Positions 35,862 to 44,796 of a DNA stretch of 64,000 nucleotides are shown here, piece after piece. Positions within the stretch are counted from its first letter, which is position 1. Each line of letters opens with the position of its first letter. Origin of the DNA: Pseudonocardiaceae bacterium (GTDB lineage Bacteria; Actinomycetota; Actinomycetes; Mycobacteriales; Pseudonocardiaceae); the NCBI GenBank assembly GCA_009379845.1, contig WHSZ01000027.1:1-64000 (forward strand). Direction: 5' to 3'. The position numbers and the translations under genes were made by a program. The notes below the pieces were generated by a model that saw only the letters and a list, made by a program, of their open reading frames with translations, ran no database searches and was not told the DNA's origin.

Positions 35862-36784
35862 TGACCACCACACTGGAAACGCCACCGCGCACCGATCCGC
35901 CCCGCCCGACGCGGCGCCGCCCCCGGCTCGGGTTCTCCGCCGGCATGATGGCGCCCGGTATCGTGCTGCTCGCGATCCTATCCATCGTGCCGTTGCTGAC
36001 CATCATCGCGATGAGCTTCAGCCGGGTTCGGCTGCTGGGTGGCGTTGGCTTCGACGGTGCCGGCCTGACCTACTGGGTCCGGCTGTTCACCGACATCGAC
36101 CTCGCGATGCAATGGGTCCGCACCATCGTGTTCTTCGCGCTCACGGTCGGCCTCGAGATGCTGCTCGGGCTGATTTTCGCGCTGTGCCTGTGGAAACTGA
36201 TGCGCGGACGCAACGCGATACTGAGCCTGTTCCTGCTGCCGATGTTCGTCGCGCCGGTGATCGTGGGGCTGCTCGGGCGCTTCCTCACCGACTCCACGTT
36301 CGGGCTGTACTCCTGGCTGCTGGGACTGATCGGCTACCAGGGGGACATCCTCGGCGGCCAGTACTCCGCGTTCGCCGCGGTCGTGGCGATGGATATCTGG
36401 GAATGGACCCCGTTGATCACGCTGATCGCGCTCGCCGGGCTGACCTCGGTGCCAGCCAGCGTGCGCGAGGCTGCGGCCATCGACGGCGCGAACCCCTGGC
36501 AGACTCTCCGGCACGTGATCCTTCCGTCGATCTCCGGCGTGCTGCTCGTGGCGCTGCTGATCCGCTCCATGGATGCTATTCGCTACTTCGACATCATCGC
36601 GGTAACCACCAACGGCGGCCCGGCCGACGCCACCAAGGTCGTGCCGATTCGGCTGTATGAAACGGCTTTCCGGTTCTTCGATCTCGGGTACGCGGCCGCG
36701 ATCGGGCTGGTCATGCTGGCGGTGACGATCGCCATCGCGCGAGCATTCGTTGGCGTGCTGGAACGAAAGGGGCTGACCCGATGA
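35861..36784 (+). CDS. ABC polyol transporter permease 1
   Basis: 307 residues, six transmembrane helices, MalF type. The EAA loop (REAAAIDGANPWQTLRHVIL) couples to the ATPase. The start ATG overlaps the previous stop (TGATG); a GTG at 35849 is an alternative. Partner of the next gene. Confidence 0.92.
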   Translation: MTTTLETPPRTDPPRPTRRRPRLGFSAGMMAPGIVLLAILSIVPLLTIIAMSFSRVRLLGGVGFDGAGLTYWVRLFTDIDLAMQWVRTIVFFALTVGLEMLLGLIFALCLWKLMRGRNAILSLFLLPMFVAPVIVGLLGRFLTDSTFGLYSWLLGLIGYQGDILGGQYSAFAAVVAMDIWEWTPLITLIALAGLTSVPASVREAAAIDGANPWQTLRHVILPSISGVLLVALLIRSMDAIRYFDIIAVTTNGGPADATKVVPIRLYETAFRFFDLGYAAAIGLVMLAVTIAIARAFVGVLERKGLTR

Positions 36785-37623
36785 GCCACGTCGACCGCAC
36801 CCCTGGCCGCGCGAGGGTTGGTATCTTGCTGATCGTCGCGATCGGTCTACTGTGGACGCTCGTGCCACTGCTGTGGATGGCGCTGTCCTCGTTCAAATCC
36901 GCGGGAGACGTCACCGCCGCCGAACCGAAGTTGTTCTTCGAACCCACCCTGCGGAACTACCAGCGGTTGTTCAGCGGAGCGAACAACCTCGGGCCGTACA
37001 TCTGGCACAGCATGCTCGCCGCCGGCATCTCCTCGGTGCTCGCCCTCATCGTTGGCACGATCGCCGGCTACGGCCTGTCGACCACCCGGATGCGCGGCAA
37101 GAAACACGTCGCGTTCTGGATCATCTCCACGCGCATGGCACCGATCGCGGTCGTGGTGCTGCCGCTGTTCCTGCTGTTCCGTGGCGCCGGCCTGATCGAC
37201 AGCATCCCCGGCCTGGTGCTGGCGTACCTCACCTTCAACCTGCCGTTCGCGATCTGGCTGATGAGCGCGTTCTTCACCGAGGTGCCGGCGGCGCTGCAGG
37301 AATCCGCCCTTGTCGAGGGATGCACCCGCTGGCAGGCGTTCTGGCACGTGGTGTTGCCGCTGACCAAATCCGGGCTGGTCACCACCTTCGTGTTGTGCCT
37401 GGTGTTCTCCTGGAACGACTACGCGTTCGCGCTGGTGTTCGGCGGTCCGAACTCCCAGACGCTGCCCATCGCCGCGGACCAGCTGGTCACCCAGACCGGG
37501 ATCGACTGGGGACAGCTGACCGCCATTGGCACCATCGTGGTGTTGCCCATGATGCTTGCTGGACTGGCCGTTCGCCGCTGGTTGGTGACCGGCCTGACGT
37601 TGGGAGCGGTGACTGGAGAATGA
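36781..37623 (+). CDS. ABC polyol transporter permease 2
   Basis: 280 residues, six transmembrane helices, MalG type, with EAA-loop equivalent QESALVEGCTRWQAFWHVVL. ATGA overlap with permease 1. No ATP-binding gene follows, so the transporter must borrow an MsmK/UgpC-type ATPase encoded elsewhere. Confidence 0.92.
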   Translation: MSHVDRTPGRARVGILLIVAIGLLWTLVPLLWMALSSFKSAGDVTAAEPKLFFEPTLRNYQRLFSGANNLGPYIWHSMLAAGISSVLALIVGTIAGYGLSTTRMRGKKHVAFWIISTRMAPIAVVVLPLFLLFRGAGLIDSIPGLVLAYLTFNLPFAIWLMSAFFTEVPAALQESALVEGCTRWQAFWHVVLPLTKSGLVTTFVLCLVFSWNDYAFALVFGGPNSQTLPIAADQLVTQTGIDWGQLTAIGTIVVLPMMLAGLAVRRWLVTGLTLGAVTGE

Positions 37624-38654
37624 CGACGGTCCCGGAGACGATGCGGGCATCGGTACTGCGCGGCACCGAGGACATCGCCTGCGAGCGCCGCCCGGTGCCG
37701 CGGCCGGGCCCGCACGAAGTGCTGATCCGGGTGGACGCGGTTGGCACCTGCGGTTCGGACGTGCACTACTTCGAGCACGGGCGGATCGGCGACTTCGTGG
37801 TGACCGGCCCGCTGATACTCGGCCACGAACCGGCCGGAACGGTAGTCGCCAGGGGTTCGGAGGCCACCCGGCACGAGATCGGGCAGCGCGTGGCCATCGA
37901 ACCCGGGGTGCCGTGTATGAGGTGTACCGAATGTCGGGTTGGGCGTTACAACTTATGTCCTGACATGAGGTTTTATGCGACACCGCCCATCGACGGCGCG
38001 TTCAGCGAGTACGTGGTGCAGCACGAGGAGTTCAGCTACGCCGTACCGGACACCATGTCCGACGAGGCCGCTGGGCTGCTCGAGCCGCTGTCCGTCGGGG
38101 TGTGGGCGTGCTGGAAATCGCGGGTCGGCCCGACCAGCAGGGTGCTGGTCACCGGCGCCGGCCCGATTGGGCTGGTGGCCACCCAAACCGCCCGCGCGCT
38201 CGGCGCCCGCGAGGTCGTGGTGACCGACGTGAACCCGTACCGGCTGCGGGTGGCCCGCGAGCTCGGCGCCACCGGCACCATCGACGTCGGTGGCACCGGC
38301 CTCGCCGAATCCGGGTACCAACCGGACGTGCTACTGGAGTGCTCCGGGTACGCCCCTGCCGTTCCGGATGCGGTGCGGCAGGTCGGCCGGGCCGGTCGGG
38401 TGGTGCTGGTCGGCATGGGCGGGGACGAGGTGACGCTGCCGCTGGCTCACGTGCAGGGTTTCGAGATCGAGGTGACCGGCACGTTCCGCTACGCCAACAC
38501 CTGGCCGACCGCGATCGCGCTCGCTGGTTCCGGCGAGGTGGATCTCGACCGGCTCGTGACGCACCGCTTCGGGCTGGATCAGGTGGAGCAGGCGCTGCGA
38601 AACGCGACAACCGACCAGACCGCGATCAAAGCCGTTGTGCGGCCTCAGGAATGA
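37620..38654 (+). CDS. Zinc-dependent polyol dehydrogenase (sorbitol/xylitol dehydrogenase family)
   Basis: 344-residue medium-chain dehydrogenase. Catalytic zinc site: Cys in GTCGSDVHYFEHG and His-Glu in LGHEPAG. Structural zinc lobe: four Cys in PCMRCTECRVGRYNLC. NAD site: VLVTGAGPIGLVA. The GTCGSDVHYFEHGRIGDF pattern fits sorbitol or xylitol dehydrogenases, which yield fructose or xylulose. Start overlaps permease 2 (ATGA). Confidence 0.9.
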   Translation: MTTVPETMRASVLRGTEDIACERRPVPRPGPHEVLIRVDAVGTCGSDVHYFEHGRIGDFVVTGPLILGHEPAGTVVARGSEATRHEIGQRVAIEPGVPCMRCTECRVGRYNLCPDMRFYATPPIDGAFSEYVVQHEEFSYAVPDTMSDEAAGLLEPLSVGVWACWKSRVGPTSRVLVTGAGPIGLVATQTARALGAREVVVTDVNPYRLRVARELGATGTIDVGGTGLAESGYQPDVLLECSGYAPAVPDAVRQVGRAGRVVLVGMGGDEVTLPLAHVQGFEIEVTGTFRYANTWPTAIALAGSGEVDLDRLVTHRFGLDQVEQALRNATTDQTAIKAVVRPQE

Positions 38655-39466
38655 GCTCGCGCAGAGCGCGGCCACCGGAAGCGGTCGTCGAGGAGCGAAG
38701 GCAGGACGTGCTGCGGCACGTCATCGAGCACGGCGAGGCGCGGATCGACGAGCTCGGCGAACGGTTCGGTGTCAGCCTGATGACCATGCACCGCGACCTG
38801 GACGACCTCGCCGAGCGTGGGCTGCTCCGCAAGCTACGCGGGAAGGTCGCCGCGTTTCCCGCGCTCACCATGGAAATCGCCGCGCGTTTCCGGGAAGGGC
38901 TGCACCTGACGGAAAAGGAAGCGCTCGGTGCCGCTGCGGTCGGGGAGATCTCGGCTGGCCAAACGGTTTTCGTTGACTGCTCCACCACGGTGTTCCCGCT
39001 TGTCAACCGGATGCGTGAGATCGAGCCGCTTACCGTGGTCACCAACTCGCTGCGCGTCGTGCGGATACTCGGGCCGTGCCAAGGAATCGAGACCGTGCTG
39101 ATCGGCGGTCGGTACAACAACGAATTCGATTCTTGCGCCGGCCCTGACGTCGTCGACGCGCTCGGCGACATCCGCGCCGACGTCGGGTTCATCTCCGCCA
39201 CCGCGGTCGCGGGTGGCCGGTTGTTCCATCCAGTGCAGGACTACGCGGCACTGAAGAACGCCGCACGTGGCTCGGTGCATCGCAACGTGTTACTTGTCGA
39301 CCATTCGAAGTTCGGCAAGACGGCCACCTACGCGCACGGCGAGGTCAGCGACTACGACCTGGTGATCGTGGACAGCCGGACGCCAGAGGACGAGATCGAC
39401 GCGATGATCGAGCTGGGGGCCGCGGTCCGGGTCGTCGCGCTCGAGGAAACGGCAAAGGAGGAGTAG
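38651..39466 (+). CDS. DeoR-family transcriptional regulator
   Basis: 271 residues. N-terminal winged helix (IDELGERFGVSLMTMHRDLDDLAERGLLRKLRG) and a C-terminal sugar-phosphate sensor domain (VFVDCSTTVFPL, VVTNSLRVV, DHSKFGK). Embedded in the polyol operon with ATGA coupling, so it likely autoregulates by binding near 34309-34327 and releasing when a phosphorylated intermediate accumulates. Confidence 0.9.
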   Translation: MSSRRARPPEAVVEERRQDVLRHVIEHGEARIDELGERFGVSLMTMHRDLDDLAERGLLRKLRGKVAAFPALTMEIAARFREGLHLTEKEALGAAAVGEISAGQTVFVDCSTTVFPLVNRMREIEPLTVVTNSLRVVRILGPCQGIETVLIGGRYNNEFDSCAGPDVVDALGDIRADVGFISATAVAGGRLFHPVQDYAALKNAARGSVHRNVLLVDHSKFGKTATYAHGEVSDYDLVIVDSRTPEDEIDAMIELGAAVRVVALEETAKEE

Positions 39467-39468
39467 CG

Positions 39469-40467
39469 ATGCGTGCGGTTGTCATCGAGGAACCCGGAAC
39501 CGTTCAAGTGTCCACTATGGACGACCCGGCGCCAGGGGCCGGCGAGGTCGTCGTCGAAGTATCCGCGTGCGGCATCTGCGGCACGGACATTCACATCGTG
39601 GACGGGGAATTCGCGCCGAGCCCGTACCCGATCGTGCCGGGACACGAGTTCGCCGGCACGGTCACCGCGGTGGGGGCCGGCACCACCCGGCTGCGGGAAG
39701 GCGACCTCGTGGCTGTCGATCCCTCGCTGTTCTGCGGGACCTGCCACTACTGCTCTATCGGGCACGGCAACCTGTGCGAGCGCTGGGGAGCCATCGGGGT
39801 TACCAAGAATGGTGCGTGCGCGGAATACGCCCTTGCCCCCGCGGAGAACTGCTACCCGCTGCCGGACGGCGTGGGACTCACCCAGGCCGCGCTGATCGAG
39901 CCACTTTCCTGCGCGGTGCGTGGATTCGATCTGCTCCCGCGCCGCTTCGGCGAGCATTACCTGATTTACGGCGCGGGCACCATGGGGCTGCTGATGGCAC
40001 AACTCGCCAGGAACGCGTGCGCCGGCTCAGTGTCCATTGTGGATCTTCAGGTCGATCGGCTGGACGTCGCGCGCAAGCTTGGTGTGGACGCGGCAGCGAC
40101 CCGTGCGGACGACTTCGATCGGCCGCAGGGGTGGGAGGTGGTTATCGACTGCACCGGGGTGATCGCCGCGATCGAGGACGCGCTCACCCGGGTCCGCCGG
40201 GGCGGGACCTACCAGCAGTTCGGGGTGGCACCGGCCGACGCGACGGCCACATTCTCGCCGTTCCGGGTGTACAACGACGAGATCACCATCGTGGGCAGTA
40301 TGGCCGTGCTGCACAGCTACGGCCGTGCCGTCGAGCTGATGGGGCGTGGCGTGATCGATGCGGACACCATGATCAGCCACGCGTTCACACTTGACGACTA
40401 TCCTCGTGCGTTGGAGACGTTCCGCGCGAGTGGGGGACGCAAGCTGCAGGTGAGGCCGCGGTCATGA
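39469..40467 (+). CDS. Second zinc-dependent polyol dehydrogenase (arabinitol/threonine-dehydrogenase-like)
   Basis: 332-residue medium-chain dehydrogenase. Catalytic Cys in [12 protein letters not shown] in GHEFAG, structural Cys in [16 protein letters not shown], and a nucleotide loop [10 protein letters not shown]. It differs clearly from the first dehydrogenase, implying that the operon oxidises two polyols or two positions. Starts 3 nt after the DeoR stop, behind AAAGGAGGAG. Confidence 0.88.
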   Translation: MRAVVIEEPGTVQVSTMDDPAPGAGEVVVEVSACGICGTDIHIVDGEFAPSPYPIVPGHEFAGTVTAVGAGTTRLREGDLVAVDPSLFCGTCHYCSIGHGNLCERWGAIGVTKNGACAEYALAPAENCYPLPDGVGLTQAALIEPLSCAVRGFDLLPRRFGEHYLIYGAGTMGLLMAQLARNACAGSVSIVDLQVDRLDVARKLGVDAAATRADDFDRPQGWEVVIDCTGVIAAIEDALTRVRRGGTYQQFGVAPADATATFSPFRVYNDEITIVGSMAVLHSYGRAVELMGRGVIDADTMISHAFTLDDYPRALETFRASGGRKLQVRPRS

Positions 40468-41876
40468 ACCAGCAATCCCTGGTGGCCGGGGTGGATTCAT
40501 CCACCCAGGCAACGAAAGTCGTGGTGTGCGACGCGCGCACCGGAGCCGTGCTGCGAACCGGGCGCGCGGATCACCCGGACGCCACCGAGGTACACCCGCA
40601 GGTGTGGTGGGAAGCGCTGACCGCGGCCACCGACGGGATCCTGGACGGCGTCGAGGCGATCGGGATCGCCGGCCAGCAGCACGGGATGGTTACCGTGGAT
40701 TCCGGCGGCGAGATCGTTCGGCCCGCGTTGTTGTGGAACGACACCAGATCCGGCGAGGCGGCAACGCGGCTGACCGGGGAGCTCGGCGGCGAGGCCTTCT
40801 GGGCGGAAACCGTGGGATCGGTGCCGGTTGCCAGCTTCACCGTCACCAAGTTGCGCTGGATGGCCGAGCACGAACCCGCACTGGCGGACCGGGTCGCTCG
40901 CGTGCTGCTGCCGCACGACTGGCTGACCTGGCGGCTGCTCGGGCGGCCGGATGAGGCGGTCACCGACCGCGGCGACGCTTCCGGTACCGGGTACTTCTCC
41001 CCGGCGACCGGCAAGTATCGCGACGATGTGCTGTCCCGTGCGTTCGGCGGACGCGCGCCCCGGTTGCCGAAGGTTCTCGGCCCCACGGAACCCGCAGGGC
41101 GTACGGCGGACGGTGTACTGGTCTCCGCGGGCACCGGCGACAACATGGCCGCCGGTCTCGCGCTGGAACTCGGCGCCGGCGACGTGGTGGTCTCGCTCGG
41201 CACCAGTGGCACGGTGTTCGGTGTCTCGGAGGCCGCCACCGCGGACCCGACCGGGGTGGTCGCCGGATTCGCCGACGCCACCGGACGGTTTCTCCCGCTG
41301 GTGTGCACGCTGAACGCCGCGCGGGTGATCTCCGTGACGGCCGAGATGCTCGGCACCGCGCTCGACGAGTTCGACGAGCTCGCGCTGGCCGCCGACCCGG
41401 GCGCCGGCGGGCTGACCTTGCTGCCCTATTTGGACGGTGAGCGCACCCCGAACCTGCCTGATGCCAACGGAAGCCTGTTCGGGCTGCGCCGGGACAACAT
41501 GACGCCCGCGAACGTGGCGCGGGCGGCGGTGGAAGGCATGCTGGCCGGACTCGCGGAGGGACTGGACGCGTTGCGCGCACACGACGTCACGATTCGCCGG
41601 GTGCTGCTGATCGGTGGTGCCGCGCGGTCCGCGAGCGTGCGCGCGGCCGCGGCGTCGATTTTCGGCGTTCCGGTGACTATCCCGCCGGCAGGCGAGTACG
41701 TCGCGGTTGGCGCCGCTCGGCAGGCCGCGTGGGCGCTTGCCGGTACCGCGCAACCACCAGTGTGGCAGGGAAAACCCCTGGTGGAGCTGGGTGAACCGGG
41801 CGCGACCGAGCGGGCCGATGGCGAGCGGATCCGGCAGCGACACGCCGAGGTGCGTGCCCGCGTACACGGTGTGTGA
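40464..41876 (+). CDS. xylB: Xylulokinase
   Basis: 470-residue FGGY-family kinase phosphorylating D-xylulose. N-terminal phosphate loop [14 protein letters not shown]; substrate motif [45 protein letters not shown]; and FGGY signature-region sequence ending [20 protein letters not shown]. As last gene of the operon (ATGA overlap) it points to xylulose, hence xylitol or arabinitol, as the shared intermediate. Confidence 0.93.
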   Translation: MNQQSLVAGVDSSTQATKVVVCDARTGAVLRTGRADHPDATEVHPQVWWEALTAATDGILDGVEAIGIAGQQHGMVTVDSGGEIVRPALLWNDTRSGEAATRLTGELGGEAFWAETVGSVPVASFTVTKLRWMAEHEPALADRVARVLLPHDWLTWRLLGRPDEAVTDRGDASGTGYFSPATGKYRDDVLSRAFGGRAPRLPKVLGPTEPAGRTADGVLVSAGTGDNMAAGLALELGAGDVVVSLGTSGTVFGVSEAATADPTGVVAGFADATGRFLPLVCTLNAARVISVTAEMLGTALDEFDELALAADPGAGGLTLLPYLDGERTPNLPDANGSLFGLRRDNMTPANVARAAVEGMLAGLAEGLDALRAHDVTIRRVLLIGGAARSASVRAAAASIFGVPVTIPPAGEYVAVGAARQAAWALAGTAQPPVWQGKPLVELGEPGATERADGERIRQRHAEVRARVHGV

Positions 41877-41936
41877 GCGGAGAGTTGGTGGTGTCCGCCA
41901 CTGCTCGTGCTCGTCACGGGCGCGTGTTGTGCAACG

Positions 41937-43094
41937 ATGAACGGCGCTATGTCCGCTGACTCGAAATCCGCACCACCACGGCGCGCCGAGACCGTGGTGG
42001 ATCTCGACGCGATCCGGCACAACGTGGCCTTGCTAGCCGGCCGCGCATCCGGCGCGGCAACCATGGTCGTGGTCAAGGCGGATGGCTACGGGCACGGCGC
42101 GGTTCCGGTCGCGCGCGCCGCGCTGGACGCGGGCGCGACGTGGCTTGGCGCCTGCTCCATGGCTGAGGCCCTCGAACTGCGCGCCGCCGGCATCCGCGCA
42201 CCGGTGCTGAGCTGGTTGGACGTGCCCGGTACCGATTTCTCCGACGCGGTCGCCGCCGGTGTGGACATCTCGGTGTCCAGCCCGCGCGAGCTGCGTGCCG
42301 TTCACCAGGCGGTCGATCTGCTCGGCGGGCACGGTGCGCACATTCACCTGAAAATCGACACCGGGCTCGGCCGCAACGGTTGCCCGCCGGAGGAATGGCC
42401 GGCGCTGGTAAGGGCCGCCGCGGCGCACGAAGCCGGCCCGCATATGCACGTTCGGGCGATCTGGTCGCACCTCGCGTGCGCCGACGAGCCTGGACATCCG
42501 TCGATCGACGTGCAGGCCGAGCGGTTCGAGTGGGCCTACCGGGTGGCCCGCGAGGCTGGGCTGCATCCGTTGCGGCACTTGGCGAATTCTGCTGCCACGC
42601 TGACTCGGCCGGATCTGCACTTCGACATGGTCCGGGTCGGGATCGCGGCGTACGGGCTCAATCCCGTTCCGCAGCCGGAAAATCTGATCCCGGCGATGAC
42701 ATTCCGGTCCAGCGTGGCCCTCACCAAACGAATCCGTTCCGGCGAGTCCGTCTCGTATGGACACACCTGGACGACCCAGCGCGATACCACGCTCGCACTC
42801 GTGCCGGTCGGCTACGCGGACGGCGTGCCGCGCGGCCTTTCCGGCGATATGCGGGTACATCTGGCCGGCCGCAACCGGCCGGTGGTCGGCAGGGTATGCA
42901 TGGACCAGATCGTGGTGGACTGCGGCGACGATCAGGTGTCCGAGGGCGAGGACGTCACCCTGTTCGGCACCGGCAAGGACGGCGAGCCAACCGCAACGGA
43001 GTGGGCCAATACGCTCGGTACCATCGACTACGAGATCGTCACTGGGATGCGGCGGCCACGGGTGACTCGCCGCTATCTGGGGGAATCCGGGTGA
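41937..43094 (+). CDS. alr: Alanine racemase
   Basis: PLP enzyme making D-alanine for peptidoglycan. PLP lysine K47 in VVVKADGYGHGA; catalytic tyrosine in VSYGHTW; CMDQIVVD in the C-terminal domain. 385 residues from ATG 41937; ATG 41949 (MSADSKSAPP) is equally possible and neither has a strong ribosome site. First gene of alr-hydrolase-tsaE, as in M. tuberculosis Rv3423c-Rv3422c with one insertion. Confidence 0.95.
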   Translation: MNGAMSADSKSAPPRRAETVVDLDAIRHNVALLAGRASGAATMVVVKADGYGHGAVPVARAALDAGATWLGACSMAEALELRAAGIRAPVLSWLDVPGTDFSDAVAAGVDISVSSPRELRAVHQAVDLLGGHGAHIHLKIDTGLGRNGCPPEEWPALVRAAAAHEAGPHMHVRAIWSHLACADEPGHPSIDVQAERFEWAYRVAREAGLHPLRHLANSAATLTRPDLHFDMVRVGIAAYGLNPVPQPENLIPAMTFRSSVALTKRIRSGESVSYGHTWTTQRDTTLALVPVGYADGVPRGLSGDMRVHLAGRNRPVVGRVCMDQIVVDCGDDQVSEGEDVTLFGTGKDGEPTATEWANTLGTIDYEIVTGMRRPRVTRRYLGESG

Positions 43095-44188
43095 GCTGGT
43101 CGAAACGTGCGCTGGGGTTGGCCGGCGGCGCCGCCCTCGTCACCGGTGCCGCCGCGGGCATCATCACGAGATCGGTGCTGAAGAAGATCGGTGCGGACGC
43201 GATGGACGAAGAACCACTCGGCACGCTCCCGGCTGACCGGACGAGCATTGTGGCCGCCACCGACGGGATATCGCTGTTCGTCGAGGAGGTGGACCCGGTC
43301 GACGGCGGGCAGCCCGAGTTGACCGTGGTGTACGCGCACGGGTTCGCGCTTTCCCGCCGCAGCTGGCATTTCCAGCGTCGCGATCTCGCCGCGCTCGCGT
43401 TGCCGAGGGTGCGGCAGGTTTTCTACGACCACCGCAGTCACGGCAATTCGGAGCGTGCTTCGACCGAATCACACACCATCGATCAGCTGGGCGCCGACCT
43501 CGGTACGGTATTGCGCGCCGTGGCGCCCACCGGGCCAGTCGTCCTCATTGGACATTCCATGGGTGGCATGGCGATCATGGCGTTGGCCGAGAACGAGCCC
43601 GAGCTGTTCGCGGACCGGATTTGCGGCGTAGCGCTGATCTCCACGTCCGCGGGTGAGGTTGGCAGGCAGGGGCTGCCGCGCCCGATCCTTTCCCGGTACA
43701 ACCCGGTGACCATGGGGGTGCGCGGGTTGGCAGGATGGCAGCCCGCACTCGTCGAACTCGTGCGTGCCGCCGGCGGGCAGCTCACCAGGCAGGCGGTTCG
43801 CCGGCTGGCGTTCGGCGATCGTGACGTCAGCCCGCGGCTGGTCGACTTCATGATGGAGATGCTGAACGAAACGCCGGTCAGGGTGCTCACCGAATTCGTT
43901 GGCACGCTCGGCACGCACAATCGCTATGCCGCACTCGCCGGTTTGAAACACGGCGAAACCCAGGTGATCAGCGGGGATGCCGACCTGCTCACCCGTTTCT
44001 CGCATTCGGAACGCATCGCGGCCGAGTTGCCGAACGCCGAGCTGGTACGGATTCGCGGCGCCGGGCACATGTCGATGCTCGAGCAGTACGAGCTGGTGAA
44101 CAGCGCGTTGATCGATCTGCTACAACGGTGTTGCGGGGTACATCGGGACAGGGGTTTCTCGCTGCGTTGGCTACGGAAGGCGCGATGA
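43091..44188 (+). CDS. Alpha/beta hydrolase with N-terminal membrane segment
   Basis: 365 residues. A hydrophobic N-terminus (LGLAGGAALVTGAAAGIITR) may anchor it in the membrane. The alpha/beta fold shows YAHGFALSRRSW, nucleophile S156 in LIGHSMGGMA, an acid in VISGDADLL and His in IRGAGHMSML. GTG start overlaps the alr stop (GTGA) and its stop overlaps tsaE (ATGA), a tightly coupled position conserved in many actinobacteria. Substrate unknown; context suggests envelope metabolism. Confidence 0.85.
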   Translation: MSWSKRALGLAGGAALVTGAAAGIITRSVLKKIGADAMDEEPLGTLPADRTSIVAATDGISLFVEEVDPVDGGQPELTVVYAHGFALSRRSWHFQRRDLAALALPRVRQVFYDHRSHGNSERASTESHTIDQLGADLGTVLRAVAPTGPVVLIGHSMGGMAIMALAENEPELFADRICGVALISTSAGEVGRQGLPRPILSRYNPVTMGVRGLAGWQPALVELVRAAGGQLTRQAVRRLAFGDRDVSPRLVDFMMEMLNETPVRVLTEFVGTLGTHNRYAALAGLKHGETQVISGDADLLTRFSHSERIAAELPNAELVRIRGAGHMSMLEQYELVNSALIDLLQRCCGVHRDRGFSLRWLRKAR

Positions 44189-44667
44189 TCGACACGATCG
44201 AACTGCCGGCGCTCGACGATACTGTCCGGTTCGGACGGTCGATCGGTGGCGAGCTTCGGGCGGGCGATCTGGTCCTGCTCGCCGGCCCGCTCGGCGCCGG
44301 CAAGACCGTGCTGGTACGCGGGATCGCCGAGGGGTTGGGGGCGACGGGCAGGGTCAGCTCTCCCACGTTCGTGCTCGCGCGCGAGCATCCAGCCGGGCGG
44401 CGCCCGTCCGGCGAGCCTGGCGTTCCGCTGGTACACGTGGATGCCTACCGGTTGGGCGGCAGCCTTGACGAGCTGGACGATCTGGATCTGGACACCGAAC
44501 TGGCCGAAGCGGCTGTCGTCGTGGAGTGGGGTTCGGGCAGCGCGCGGCGGCTGTCCGACGACCATCTGCTGATCACACTGGAACGCCGCGACGACGACAG
44601 CCGGATCGCCACCCTGACCGGGCACGGTTCGTGGACCACCCGGATCGCCTGGTTGGCTGTCGGCTGA
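44185..44667 (+). CDS. tsaE: tRNA t6A biosynthesis ATPase TsaE
   Basis: 160-residue ATPase that regenerates the TsaBD complex. Walker A GPLGAGKT (34-41), switch region SSPTFVLAREH, and HVDAYRLGG; VVVEWGSGSA supplies the last conserved segment. The other t6A genes tsaB and tsaD lie 3-5 kb downstream. Confidence 0.95.
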   Translation: MIDTIELPALDDTVRFGRSIGGELRAGDLVLLAGPLGAGKTVLVRGIAEGLGATGRVSSPTFVLAREHPAGRRPSGEPGVPLVHVDAYRLGGSLDELDDLDLDTELAEAAVVVEWGSGSARRLSDDHLLITLERRDDDSRIATLTGHGSWTTRIAWLAVG

Positions 44668-44796
44668 CCGGCCGTCCCACCGCGCGTACACGCTCGCGGG
44701 GCACATGGTGTCCCCGGTGTTCGCCGGAACCGGGCGAGCGGCTAGTTTCGCGCCGAACGCGTCCCTCGACCGCGCCGAAAATCCTGGGAGGACACG

